Below are positions 36,212-44,410 of a DNA stretch of 64,000 nucleotides, piece by piece. Positions within the stretch are counted from its first letter, which is position 1. Every line of letters starts with the position of its first letter. The position numbers were made by a program, and so were the translations under genes. The stretch comes from SSF14 sp046331245. Lineage in GTDB: Bacteria > Actinomycetota > Acidimicrobiia > Acidimicrobiales > Microtrichaceae. Where the stretch lies: contig JAXLRH010000001.1 of the NCBI GenBank assembly GCA_046331245.1, forward strand, positions 640,338 to 704,337. The letters are read 5' to 3'. Under the pieces are notes generated by a model. That model ran no database searches. It was not told the DNA's origin and saw nothing but the letters and a program-made list of their open reading frames with translations.

Positions 36212-37423
36212 TCAGGGAAACGTGGTGGTGCTGAACGCGGTCGAGTGCGGCGCTGCGGTCACGGGCACGCGCAACGTGACCATCCGGCGGTCGCGCCGCA
36301 CGACCACGGGCACCGTGTCGTCGTCGGTGAGGCCGAGCAGGGTGCCCGCGAGGTCGTCGGAGGTGTGGACGGCGCGGCCGGCGACCGAGAGCACCTCGTC
36401 GCCGCGGGCGAGGCCGGCGAGCGCCGACCGGCTGCCGGGAAGCACGGCCGCGACGTCGAGGGTGGTGGGCGAGGACTGCTCGAACTGCGCGTCGATCGTG
36501 CCGTGCTGGGCGTAGCCGTCGAGCGCGATCTGCCGGCCCACACGGGCCGCGAGGTCGGCGGGGACGGCGTACGACATCTCGTCCTCTGCGTTGTCGTCGG
36601 CGGGAACGACGAGGCCGACCACCGACCGGTCGGTCGTGTCGACCGCCACCTCGGTGACGCCGGCCGGCCGGGCGGACGTGAGCACGGCGAGGCCCAGCTG
36701 CGTGGGGCCACCGGTGGTGAGCGACGAGTTGGTGCTGGTGACGCGGGTGGTCGCGTCGCCCCCGTAGGCGGCGGCGGTGGCCGAGTCGCCGGGGCGCACC
36801 ATGCGCACGGTCTGGCCGAGGGTGGGGCGTCCGGTGCGGGCCGGGGTGGTGTCGCCGCCGGTGTCGAGGCGCAGGACGCTCAGGCCGGTGATCGCGTCGG
36901 TGCCGACCCGGGTGACCGTGGTCCACGACTCGTCGGTCGTCTCGACCGTGACCGACGTCGCCTCGAGATCGCCGGCGCCGCTGACCGGGAGGGTGGTCAC
37001 GATGTCGCCGTGGCGGTCCACCACCATGCCCACCCCGTAGCTCGTGCTGCCGGCGGTTCGGAGGCGCAACGCCACGACGCCGTCGGGGGAGGTCGCGACG
37101 TAGGTCGTCGTGGAGGTGAGGTCGGCGCCGACGCTCTCGGAGGGAGTGCCGGCGAGGATCGTGGAGTCGCGGCCGCTCAGCAGACCGGTCGCCGCGAGCG
37201 CCCCGAACATGGCCAGCGCGCCGAGCGAGCTCGCGACGACCACGGTGCCGAGGGAGTAGCGGTGGCCGCGAATGGTGTGGGTGGCGTGGACCGGGGGAGC
37301 GGACGGCGACGCCGCGGCATGGGCGCCCAGCTCCGACGGGTGGCGCCAGAGACGATCGTCGGCGGGCGGCGGCGGGCGGCGCCCGCTGTCGTCATTCGGC
37401 CCCGTCGTCTCGAACACAGACAT
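36212..37423 (-). CDS. Catalytically dead HtrA-like protein with PDZ domain
   Basis: A 403-residue single-pass membrane protein: a cytoplasmic N-terminus, one helix (SLGTVVVASSLGALAMFGALAATGLL, about 72-97), a trypsin-like fold and a PDZ domain (about 315-395, GLARGDEVLSVAGR). The HtrA scaffold is recognisable but the triad is gone. Where DegP has NxHV, this has TTLPV; there is no GNSGGP serine motif and the Asp is not evident. It probably serves as an envelope sensor or adaptor. The start is ATG 37423. Its true HtrA relative is at 25531. Confidence 0.75.
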   Translation of the reverse strand: MSVFETTGPNDDSGRRPPPPADDRLWRHPSELGAHAAASPSAPPVHATHTIRGHRYSLGTVVVASSLGALAMFGALAATGLLSGRDSTILAGTPSESVGADLTSTTTYVATSPDGVVALRLRTAGSTSYGVGMVVDRHGDIVTTLPVSGAGDLEATSVTVETTDESWTTVTRVGTDAITGLSVLRLDTGGDTTPARTGRPTLGQTVRMVRPGDSATAAAYGGDATTRVTSTNSSLTTGGPTQLGLAVLTSARPAGVTEVAVDTTDRSVVGLVVPADDNAEDEMSYAVPADLAARVGRQIALDGYAQHGTIDAQFEQSSPTTLDVAAVLPGSRSALAGLARGDEVLSVAGRAVHTSDDLAGTLLGLTDDDTVPVVVRRDRRMVTLRVPVTAAPHSTAFSTTTFP

Positions 37424-37501
37424 CGACACTACCGATCGGGTGCCGAACTGTGCCCGCGGCCGGATCGTCCGGCCGCGGTCATCTCCCGTACGCTGTCGCT
37501 C

Positions 37502-37972
37502 GTGGTACCCCCGAGCGATCGAGACGACTGGGTCGGCCTGAGCGCCGACGCCGTGGCGGCCGACGTCGCGTCGGCGTGGGTCGTCCTGCCCTCGTGCGGC
37601 GCGGTCGTCACGTTCTCCGGGCACGCTCGCGACCACTCTCCGGGCCGTCCCGAGGTCACCGGCCTCTCGTACGAGGCGTACGAGTCGCAGGTCGAGCCGC
37701 GCCTCGCGGCGATCGCGGGCGAGATGCGCAGGCGTTGGGCGCCGCTCGGTCGCATCGCACTGCTCCATCGGGTGGGCCCGCTCGACGTGAGCGACGTGGC
37801 CGTCGTCGTGGCCGTGTCGGCCCCGCACCGCGACGCCGCGTTCGAGGCGGCCCGGTTCGGCATCGACACGCTCAAGGAGACGGTGCCGATCTGGAAGCGC
37901 GAGACGTGGGCCGACGGAACGGACTGGGGCCTCGAGGCCCAACATGTGACCACCGCCGAGTCCGCCCGATGA
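37502..37972 (+). CDS. moaE: Molybdopterin synthase catalytic subunit
   Basis: A 156-residue protein that transfers sulfur from MoaD to precursor Z in molybdenum cofactor synthesis. The fold motifs include GAVVTFSGHARDHS, YEAYESQVEPRL, HRVGPLDVSDVAVVVAVSAPHR and the catalytic-lysine stretch LKETVPIWKRE (about residues 124-134). The start is GTG 37502; it stands divergent from the pseudo-HtrA gene. Its stop overlaps the next ORF (ATGA). No other moa gene is in the window, so the partner MoaD lies elsewhere. Confidence 0.93.
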   Translation: MVPPSDRDDWVGLSADAVAADVASAWVVLPSCGAVVTFSGHARDHSPGRPEVTGLSYEAYESQVEPRLAAIAGEMRRRWAPLGRIALLHRVGPLDVSDVAVVVAVSAPHRDAAFEAARFGIDTLKETVPIWKRETWADGTDWGLEAQHVTTAESAR

Positions 37973-38169
37973 ACAACGCGCTCGTCTTCCTGGGCATCGC
38001 GCTCGCGATCGCCATCGTCGGCGGCGTCGTCGTGATGCTGCTGCACCGCAACCCCGAGGCGGCGTCGACGGACGGCGTCGACCAGTTCCAACGCATCATG
38101 GACGCCCTCGCCCCCGACGACGCGCCGCCCGCCGGCGACGATCGCTCGACGAAGAACGGGGAACGCTGA
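37969..38169 (+). CDS. Small single-pass membrane protein
   Basis: A 66-residue protein: one N-terminal transmembrane helix (ALVFLGIALAIAIVGGVVVMLL), then a polar, acidic tail with Asp/Pro-rich residues. It overlaps moaE by 4 bases (ATGA) and ends 1 base before mreB, so it is probably co-translated with both. Whether it acts in cell shape with MreB is inference. It is of unknown family. Confidence 0.75.
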   Translation: MNNALVFLGIALAIAIVGGVVVMLLHRNPEAASTDGVDQFQRIMDALAPDDAPPAGDDRSTKNGER

Positions 38170-38170
38170 C

Positions 38171-39175
38171 ATGGCACGCGACCTCGCGATCGACCTCGGC
38201 ACCGCCAACACGCTCGTGTACACGCGCGGCGAGGGCATCGTCCTCAACGAGCCGTCGGTGATCGCGCTCAACAGCCGGAACAAGGAAGTGCTGGCGATGG
38301 GCCGGGACGCCTGGCAGATGATCGGGCGGACGCCCAGCTACATCGTCGCCGTGCGGCCGCTGCGCAAGGGCGCCATCACCGACTTCGAGGTGACCCAGGA
38401 GATGATCCGCCTGCTGCTCAAGCGCGTGGGCGTCAATCGCTTCAACCGTCCACGCGTGGTGATCTGCGTGCCCTCGGCGATCACCGCGGTGGAGCGACGT
38501 GCGGTCATCGAGGCCACCAAGCGCGCCGGCGCCGCGGACGCGCACCTGCTCGAGCAGCCGATGGCGGCGGCGATCGGCGCGGGGCTCCCGATCAACGAGC
38601 CGATCGCGAACATGGTCGTCGACATCGGCGGTGGCACGGCCGAGACGGCGCTCATCTCGCTCGGCGGCATCGTGTCGCTCCGCGCTGTCCGGGTCGGGTC
38701 GTTCGATCTCGACGCGGCGATCATCACGTACATCCGCCGCGAGTACGGCATCGCGATCGGCGAGCAGACGGCGGAGGAGATCAAGGTCACGATCGGGTCG
38801 GCGGAGGCCACCGAGGACGAGGTGTGCGCCGAGGTCCGTGGTCGTGAGCTGATGAGCGGGTTGCCGCGCACCGTGCTGCTCACGCCGGAGGAGGTGCGCG
38901 AGGCGATCGCCGAGCCCGTGTCCACCATCGTCGACTCGGTCCTCTCGTGCCTGGGCGAGGCGCCGCCGGAGCTGGCACAGGACCTCATCAGCCAGGGCAT
39001 CAACCTGGTGGGTGGTGGCGCGCTGCTCAAGGGCCTCGACATCCGCATCGCGAACGCCTCGGGTGTCGCCGTGCAGATGGTGCGCCAGCCGCTCGAGGCC
39101 GTGGTGCTCGGCGCCGGGCGCGTCATCGAGAGCTACGAGTCGCTGAAGGTCATGTTCATGGATTCGCGGGTCTGA
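38171..39175 (+). CDS. mreB: Rod-shape-determining protein MreB
   Basis: A 334-residue bacterial actin that organises lateral wall synthesis. The nucleotide-binding motifs are DLGTANTLVY (phosphate 1), VVDIGGGTAETALIS (phosphate 2) and INLVGGGALLKGLD. Length and sequence match MreB/Mbl. Presence of MreB implies rod growth. The usual mreCD and rodA are not next to it. Upstream lies the small membrane protein with a 1-base gap; downstream a convergent HEAT-repeat gene ends 17 bases away. Confidence 0.95.
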   Translation: MARDLAIDLGTANTLVYTRGEGIVLNEPSVIALNSRNKEVLAMGRDAWQMIGRTPSYIVAVRPLRKGAITDFEVTQEMIRLLLKRVGVNRFNRPRVVICVPSAITAVERRAVIEATKRAGAADAHLLEQPMAAAIGAGLPINEPIANMVVDIGGGTAETALISLGGIVSLRAVRVGSFDLDAAIITYIRREYGIAIGEQTAEEIKVTIGSAEATEDEVCAEVRGRELMSGLPRTVLLTPEEVREAIAEPVSTIVDSVLSCLGEAPPELAQDLISQGINLVGGGALLKGLDIRIANASGVAVQMVRQPLEAVVLGAGRVIESYESLKVMFMDSRV

Positions 39176-39192
39176 GGCCGAGGGGCGCCGCG

Positions 39193-39807
39193 TCAGATCG
39201 CTAGCAGCTCCTCGGCGGCCTGACGCACCTGCCAGTCGACGTCGTCGGCCATCGAGCGCAACATCTCGTCGACGGCGTCGCCGTCGAACGCTGCGAGCGC
39301 CAGCACGGCGCGCCGTCGCACGGTCGCCTTGTCGGAGCATGCCGCAAGCACGGTGTCGCGCGCCGAGGGGTCACCGATCGAGCCGAGCGCCGCGACGGCG
39401 CTCTCGCGGCAGAGCGGGTCGTCGTGCCCGGCGCAGATCTCACACAGACGCGCGACGACGGCCGGCGTCGCGGGGAGGCACTCGCCGGCGACGAAGCACG
39501 CCACCTCGAGCACGGCGGGGTCGGCGTCGTCGAGCGCCGCGAGCAGGTCGATCTCCCGGGGCACGTCGCCGCCCCATCGGGCCGGAAGCGTCAGCAGCGC
39601 GCGGGTGCGCACGAGCGGTGAGGTATCCGCGAGTCCGGCGTGCAGGTCCGCGATACTGATCTGGCCCATTCGGGCGAGTGCGCCGATTGCCGACGCACGA
39701 AGCACATCATCGCCGGACGCCAGGCATGCCCGGGCTTTCGGTCCATCTTCGGCCCAGCCCGACACCACCGCGTCCCGTCTCGAAAGTTTCTGTGGACGCG
39801 GAGCCAT
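39193..39807 (-). CDS. HEAT-repeat protein
   Basis: A 204-residue protein consisting of about five HEAT/PBS-lyase-type helical repeats: LRASAIGALARMG, VRTRALLTLPARWG, LCRESAVAALGSIGD, VRRRAVLALAAFDG and VRQAAEELL. HEAT solenoids usually mediate protein contacts or, in the phycobilisome-lyase branch, chromophore attachment; no phycobiliproteins are here. It starts at ATG 39807. The partner is unknown. Confidence 0.8.
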   Translation of the reverse strand: MAPRPQKLSRRDAVVSGWAEDGPKARACLASGDDVLRASAIGALARMGQISIADLHAGLADTSPLVRTRALLTLPARWGGDVPREIDLLAALDDADPAVLEVACFVAGECLPATPAVVARLCEICAGHDDPLCRESAVAALGSIGDPSARDTVLAACSDKATVRRRAVLALAAFDGDAVDEMLRSMADDVDWQVRQAAEELLAI

Positions 39808-39860
39808 GTACCGAGCCTAAACTCCAGGCCTTCCCCGTGCCTGCTTAAGGAGACGCGCTC

Positions 39861-40328
39861 GTGTCACACATGGTCATCTTCCAAACCCCCGACGGAAACC
39901 CGGGCTACAACCAGTTCGAGACCGTCGACGAGTCCATCGGCTTCGTCGAGAAGCTCCGCAACGAGCAGAACGTGCTCAACGCCCGGATCTTCAAGCTCGA
40001 GGAGTTGAAGTTCGAGTTCAAGCCGTACTTCCGCGTGCAGCTCGCCATGCTGAACGCCGGAGACGCCCCGGCCGCAGCCGCGCCCGCCGCTCCGACGACG
40101 GCCCCGGCCCCCGCCGCCACGCCGTTCGCTGCGGCCCCCGCCGGTGGCGACGCCCCTGCCGCGCCGGCGCCCCAGGGTGCCCCGGTGAGCAACATCGATT
40201 CGCCCGTCGGCCGCCCGGCCGGTGCCCCGACCGATCCTCCGGTCGCCGCCCCGCTGCCCAACGGCTCGTCGTTCGCCGGCGCCCCCGCCGAGGACGACCG
40301 CGGTCGCCGCGGCCTCTTCGGTCGCTGA
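39861..40328 (+). CDS. Conserved hypothetical protein with Ala/Pro-rich tail
   Basis: A 155-residue protein. A compact N-terminal domain (about 1-67, with NQFETVDESIGFVEKLRNEQN and FEFKPYFRVQL) is followed by a long low-complexity Ala/Pro/Thr tail ending in DRGRRGLFGR. It starts with GTG at 39861, preceded by AAGGAG. The domain is short and unassigned; the tail suggests a linker. A 53-base gap separates it from the divergent HEAT gene. It could be a regulator of the MreB region, but there is no direct evidence. Confidence 0.7.
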   Translation: MSHMVIFQTPDGNPGYNQFETVDESIGFVEKLRNEQNVLNARIFKLEELKFEFKPYFRVQLAMLNAGDAPAAAAPAAPTTAPAPAATPFAAAPAGGDAPAAPAPQGAPVSNIDSPVGRPAGAPTDPPVAAPLPNGSSFAGAPAEDDRGRRGLFGR

Positions 40329-40492
40329 TCGATCCACCAACTGGTTCCGCGACCGCCAGCAGGAGCGGCGCGGCCCGAGCACCCTTCGACGGGTGCACAT
40401 CCGACGACTGATGCGAGCAGAGCGCACCCGGCCCACGGCCTGGTGCGCTCGTTCGTTGTCGCCCCCGTCGTGTCGTCGGCCTGGTGGTCGAG

Positions 40493-40825
40493 TCAGCCCA
40501 TCAGCAGGCTGACCACGAGCGCCACCGAGCCGATGACGGCGCCGATGGCCATGCCCAACCCGACGGTGATGAGGAGGAGGATCAGCCCGGAGCGCACCCG
40601 CTGGTACCAGCGGATGCGGACGTCGTAGCGGACGCCGGTGAGGCCGGCCTCGGAGGCTGAGGGAGACGTCAGCATCGGCGGGGCAGTCGTGGAGTGAGCC
40701 TGTATGGTGCCCGATGCACCGGAGGTCTCGGCAAGAGGGTTGGCGCGTTGACCGAACATCATGAAGGCTCCGAGGGCGGTTCCGAACGCGACGACGGCGA
40801 TGCCGATCAGCAGGGTCGAGTCCAT
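40493..40825 (-). CDS. Two-helix membrane protein of unknown function
   Basis: A 110-residue protein with an N-terminal transmembrane helix (LLIGIAVVAFGTALGAFMMFG) and a C-terminal one (GLILLLITVGLGMAIGAVIGSVALVVSLLMG). A polar loop of about 50 residues lies between. It starts at ATG 40825. It is divergent from the PDZ/Lon-like gene with a 36-base gap. The 164 bases between its stop and the preceding gene hold no clear motif. Confidence 0.65.
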   Translation of the reverse strand: MDSTLLIGIAVVAFGTALGAFMMFGQRANPLAETSGASGTIQAHSTTAPPMLTSPSASEAGLTGVRYDVRIRWYQRVRSGLILLLITVGLGMAIGAVIGSVALVVSLLMG

Positions 40826-40861
40826 GAGTCGCCCATCGTAACCCCGCCCCATCGCCGCAGG

Positions 40862-41881
40862 GTGTGGCCCTGGTTCATTTTCCTCGCCGTGGCCGGCCTC
40901 ACCATCGCGGTCTTCCTCGTGCCGATGCCGTACTACGTCGAGTCGCCCGGAGCGGTGCGCGCGACGCAACCGTTGGTGACCATCACGGGCCACCGCTCGT
41001 ACACCTCGAAGGGCGTCGTGATGTTCACGACGGTGACGGAGCGCAAGGCCACGCCCTACTGGCTGCTGCGGGCCTGGCTCGACGAGACGATCGACTCGAT
41101 CCCCGAGAAGGTCGTCGATCCGAAGGGCGATCGCGAGGCCGAGACGCGCATCGAGCAGCAGGAGATGGACCGCTCGAAGCTCACCGCCCTCACGGTGGCG
41201 TTCGCCAAGCTCCACCTGCCGCTCACCGTGACGGGGACGGGGGCGTTCATCCAGGAGCTGTTGAAGGGCTTCCCCGCCGAGAAGCTCCTCCGCCAGGGCG
41301 ACGTGATCACCGCGGTGGACGGCTCGCCCGTGACCACGCTCGATCAGGTCCGCCCGCTGCTCACCGGCAAGCCGGTCGGCACCGACGTGACGGTCACGGT
41401 GCGACACCGATCCGACGGCTCGATCGACGACGTCGTCGTCCCGCTCGGCCGCAACGAGGAGGACACGAGCCGCGGGTACCTCGGCGTGGTGCTCCAGACG
41501 GCGGACGAGAAGGTGAACCTGCCGTTCGACATCAACCTCGATTCCGGCGCCGTGATCGGCCCGTCGGCGGGGCTGGCGTGGACGCTCGGGGTGATCGACC
41601 GCCTGACGCCGGGCGACCTCACCCACGGCAAGCGGGTGGCGGTCACCGGCACGATCGCCGCCGACGGGTCGGTCGGCCCGATCGGCGGGATCTCCCAGAA
41701 GGTGGCTGGCGCGATCGACGAGGGCGCGACGCTGTTCCTCTACCCGGCGTCCACCGAGCGGTCCGAGGTGAAGCGGATGAAGGCGATCGCCGGCGACCAC
41801 ATCACGGTCAAGCCGGTGGGCTCGATCGACGATGCGCTGCGGGTGCTCGATCCGTCGGGCCTCGGCGCCGCCAACGCCTGA
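40862..41881 (+). CDS. PDZ/Lon-like membrane-anchored serine protease (YlbL family)
   Basis: A 339-residue envelope protease. A transmembrane helix (WPWFIFLAVAGLTIAVFLV, about 2-20) is followed by YYVESPGAV, a PDZ domain (about 130-200) and a Lon-type (S16) domain. The catalytic dyad is Ser near 235 in GPSAGL and Lys near 279 in ISQKVAG. The start is uncertain: GTG 40862 is chosen because upstream in-frame codons would overlap the divergent gene. The actinobacterial relatives neighbour a UPF0182 gene, as here (44411). Confidence 0.85.
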   Translation: MWPWFIFLAVAGLTIAVFLVPMPYYVESPGAVRATQPLVTITGHRSYTSKGVVMFTTVTERKATPYWLLRAWLDETIDSIPEKVVDPKGDREAETRIEQQEMDRSKLTALTVAFAKLHLPLTVTGTGAFIQELLKGFPAEKLLRQGDVITAVDGSPVTTLDQVRPLLTGKPVGTDVTVTVRHRSDGSIDDVVVPLGRNEEDTSRGYLGVVLQTADEKVNLPFDINLDSGAVIGPSAGLAWTLGVIDRLTPGDLTHGKRVAVTGTIAADGSVGPIGGISQKVAGAIDEGATLFLYPASTERSEVKRMKAIAGDHITVKPVGSIDDALRVLDPSGLGAANA

Positions 41882-41933
41882 CGCCGGGCGGTATACCCCG
41901 CGACGGCGGGACTGGGTTCTAGCATCGGCGTCC

Positions 41934-44357
41934 ATGAGTGTGTCCGGCGGCGCGTCCCCGATCGATCCCGGCGAGGCTGCGAATCGCGAGTTCACGCGTG
42001 TTCGCAAGGGGTTCGACCCCGCCGAGGTGCGTGCGCTGCTGGTGAAGTTGACCGACGAGGTGCGGCGACTGCGTGCCCGTGAGGAGGAGCTGTCGGCGGA
42101 CCTGGAGCGCCGCGAGGCGGTGTCCACGGACTTCGACCACCTCGACCCGGCCGCCATCAGCCGTGCGCTCGGCGACGAGACCGTGCGCATCATCGACACG
42201 GCGCGCGAGGCCAGCGAGGAGATCCGCGCGAAGGCGGAGGAGAACGCCGGCCGGGTCGTGCGGGACGCCCACGAGCGGGCGAGCCGGCTCACCCGCGAGG
42301 CGCTCGAGGCCCGCGACGCAGCGGCCGCCGAGGCCGAGGAGCTCGGCACCACGTCGCGAGCCGAGGCGGAGGCGTTGCTGCGCGACGCTCGGGCCGAGGC
42401 CGAGGCGCTGCTCGCCGAGGCCGAGTCCGATGCTGCGTCCCTCCGTGAGGAGGCGGCGCTCGTGCTCGACGAGAAGACCACCGCCGCGCAGCTCGAGGCC
42501 GTGGAGATCCGGTCGAATGCCGAGCAGGTGCTGGCCGAGGCCGAGGAGTACGCCCGTCAGCGCCGTGCCGACGCCGATGCCGACGCCGAGGCGGCGGCGG
42601 CGCAGGCCGAGCTCGATGCCGAGGCCGTGCTCGAGGAGGCCCGTGAGGCCGGCCGCGAGATGATCCGCGAGGCGAAGGAGGCCCGCGAGCGCATGATCCG
42701 CGACCTCGCGGAGCGGCGTCACGCGTCGCGTCAGCAGCTCGAGGCGCTCCGCGCCGGTCGCGAGCGGCTCATCGAGGCCTTCGGCACCGCCCGGGAGGCG
42801 CTCGACGAGGCGACCGACGAGCTCGTCGACTCGCTCCCGTCCGCCCGCGAGGCCGCCGACGCCGCGGCCCGTGCCGTGCCCGACGACCTCGACGAGGCAG
42901 TGGTGGAGCTCGACACGCTCATCGCCGCCGGCGCCGACACCGACACGCTCATCGAGGGCGCCCCGGGTCTGTTCGACCACACCTCGTCCACGGCTCTCGA
43001 CGACGCGGCCGATGCCGCGACCGAGGAGTCACACGAGACCGAGGGCAAGGGCGAGGCCGACGACGACGAGGCATCGAGCGACGTCACCGACGAGATCGCC
43101 GACGTCGACGCCTCCTCCGAGGCCGATGCCGACGACGTCTCCGACGAGGCCGTCGAGGACGTCGCCGACGAAGCGGTCGATGCGGAGGATGACGCTGAGG
43201 CAGCGGACGACGACGAGCCGGACGAGGATGTCGCCGACGACGCCGAGTCGGCCGTCGCACCCGTCGGTCGCCTCCGTCTCGTGAGCTCCAACGACGACGG
43301 CCCGTCGCCCGTTGGGCTTGAAGCGCTCACCGAGGCGACGGCGGTATCGGCCGTTGCGGCCGAGGCACCGAAGCCCGCCGAGCGCTCCGGTGAGGTGGAG
43401 GAGCTGTTCGCTCGCCTCCGCGCCGATCGTGGCGACGACCTCGATGACGACGACGACGAGGACGACGACGACCTCGACGAGGACGACGACTACGACGACG
43501 AGGACGATGACGACGACGATCACCGCGCCGAGGTGACCCCCATCTCCGCCGGTGCGGTGGTGATCGACCTGAGCGCCGTCGCCAACGCCGACGCGACGTC
43601 GGACGAGGGCGACGGTGGCGACGCCGAGGCCGACGAGCTCGACCCGGCGCACGCGCAGCAGGTGCTGCTCGACGAGCGCGACGCCGTGCTCGGAGACCTG
43701 TCGCAGGGCCTGTCGCGCCGCATCCGGCGGGTCGTGACCGACCAGGAGAACGAGCTGCTCGACCTCGTCCGCCGCCACCGCAAGCTCAAGGACTCCGATC
43801 ACCTGGTGCCGAGCCTCGACGACCAGCTGATCGCGTACCGGACGGCGATCCACAAGGACCTGCGGGAGATCCTCGCCGCCGGTGCCAGGTTCCTCGCCGA
43901 CGGGTCCGACGAGGAGGGCGCCTCGGCCGACATCGACCTGGAGGCCGGCCTCGACACGCTCATGACGTCGGTCGCCGAGTGGGCCATCGATCCGCTCCGC
44001 GCCAAGCTCGCCCGCGTCGTGGACGAGAGCGACGACACGTCGCCCGACCGCAGCGAGCTGGTCGACCGGGTGCGCGCCACCTACCGCGAGTGGCGCAACG
44101 ACCGCATCGGTGAGCTCGCCGGCGACATCGCGACGCTCGCGTTCAGCACCGGCCTCATGGCGGCGGCGGCTCCCGGCCAGAAGCTGTGCTGGATCGTCGA
44201 CCACGGCGGTCTGCCGTGCGCCGACGGCGAGGACAACCAGCTCGCAGGCCCGGTCGCCGTCGGCGAGGAGTACCCCACCGGCGACACGTGTCCGCCGGCG
44301 CACCCCGGGTGCCGGTGCCTGCTCGTCGCCGCCTCGAGGGCGGTCGTCGACTCCTGA
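41934..44357 (+). CDS. DivIVA-type coiled-coil protein with a phage-head-like C-terminus
   Basis: An 807-residue protein of unusual design. Residues about 18-60 (NREFTRVRKGFDPAEVRALLVKL) resemble the DivIVA/Wag31 N-terminal domain. A long Ala/Glu/Arg-rich coiled coil follows (about 60-300), then acidic low-complexity regions (about 360-445 and 500-530) and a second helical segment (about 570-700). The last 60 residues contain CWIVDHGGLPC and PPAHPGCRC (about 752-797), the Cys/His pattern at the end of phage Mu F/SPP1 gp7-like minor head proteins. DivIVA domains act at cell poles. The C-terminal domain's role is unknown. The start is ATG 41934. The GAC-rich DNA at 43438-43520 encodes the second acidic tract. 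Confidence 0.75.
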   Translation: MSVSGGASPIDPGEAANREFTRVRKGFDPAEVRALLVKLTDEVRRLRAREEELSADLERREAVSTDFDHLDPAAISRALGDETVRIIDTAREASEEIRAKAEENAGRVVRDAHERASRLTREALEARDAAAAEAEELGTTSRAEAEALLRDARAEAEALLAEAESDAASLREEAALVLDEKTTAAQLEAVEIRSNAEQVLAEAEEYARQRRADADADAEAAAAQAELDAEAVLEEAREAGREMIREAKEARERMIRDLAERRHASRQQLEALRAGRERLIEAFGTAREALDEATDELVDSLPSAREAADAAARAVPDDLDEAVVELDTLIAAGADTDTLIEGAPGLFDHTSSTALDDAADAATEESHETEGKGEADDDEASSDVTDEIADVDASSEADADDVSDEAVEDVADEAVDAEDDAEAADDDEPDEDVADDAESAVAPVGRLRLVSSNDDGPSPVGLEALTEATAVSAVAAEAPKPAERSGEVEELFARLRADRGDDLDDDDDEDDDDLDEDDDYDDEDDDDDDHRAEVTPISAGAVVIDLSAVANADATSDEGDGGDAEADELDPAHAQQVLLDERDAVLGDLSQGLSRRIRRVVTDQENELLDLVRRHRKLKDSDHLVPSLDDQLIAYRTAIHKDLREILAAGARFLADGSDEEGASADIDLEAGLDTLMTSVAEWAIDPLRAKLARVVDESDDTSPDRSELVDRVRATYREWRNDRIGELAGDIATLAFSTGLMAAAAPGQKLCWIVDHGGLPCADGEDNQLAGPVAVGEEYPTGDTCPPAHPGCRCLLVAASRAVVDS

Positions 44358-44410
44358 TCGGCGTGCTGCCGACATAACCACCTGCGCGGGCGCTGAGTAG
44401 TGTCGGCGCA

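Noticed and set aside
43438..43520. GAC-rich tract as a microsatellite or structural DNA element
   Set aside because: It is in frame in an acidic linker of the DivIVA-type protein, with varied Asp/Glu/Tyr codons, so coding composition explains it.
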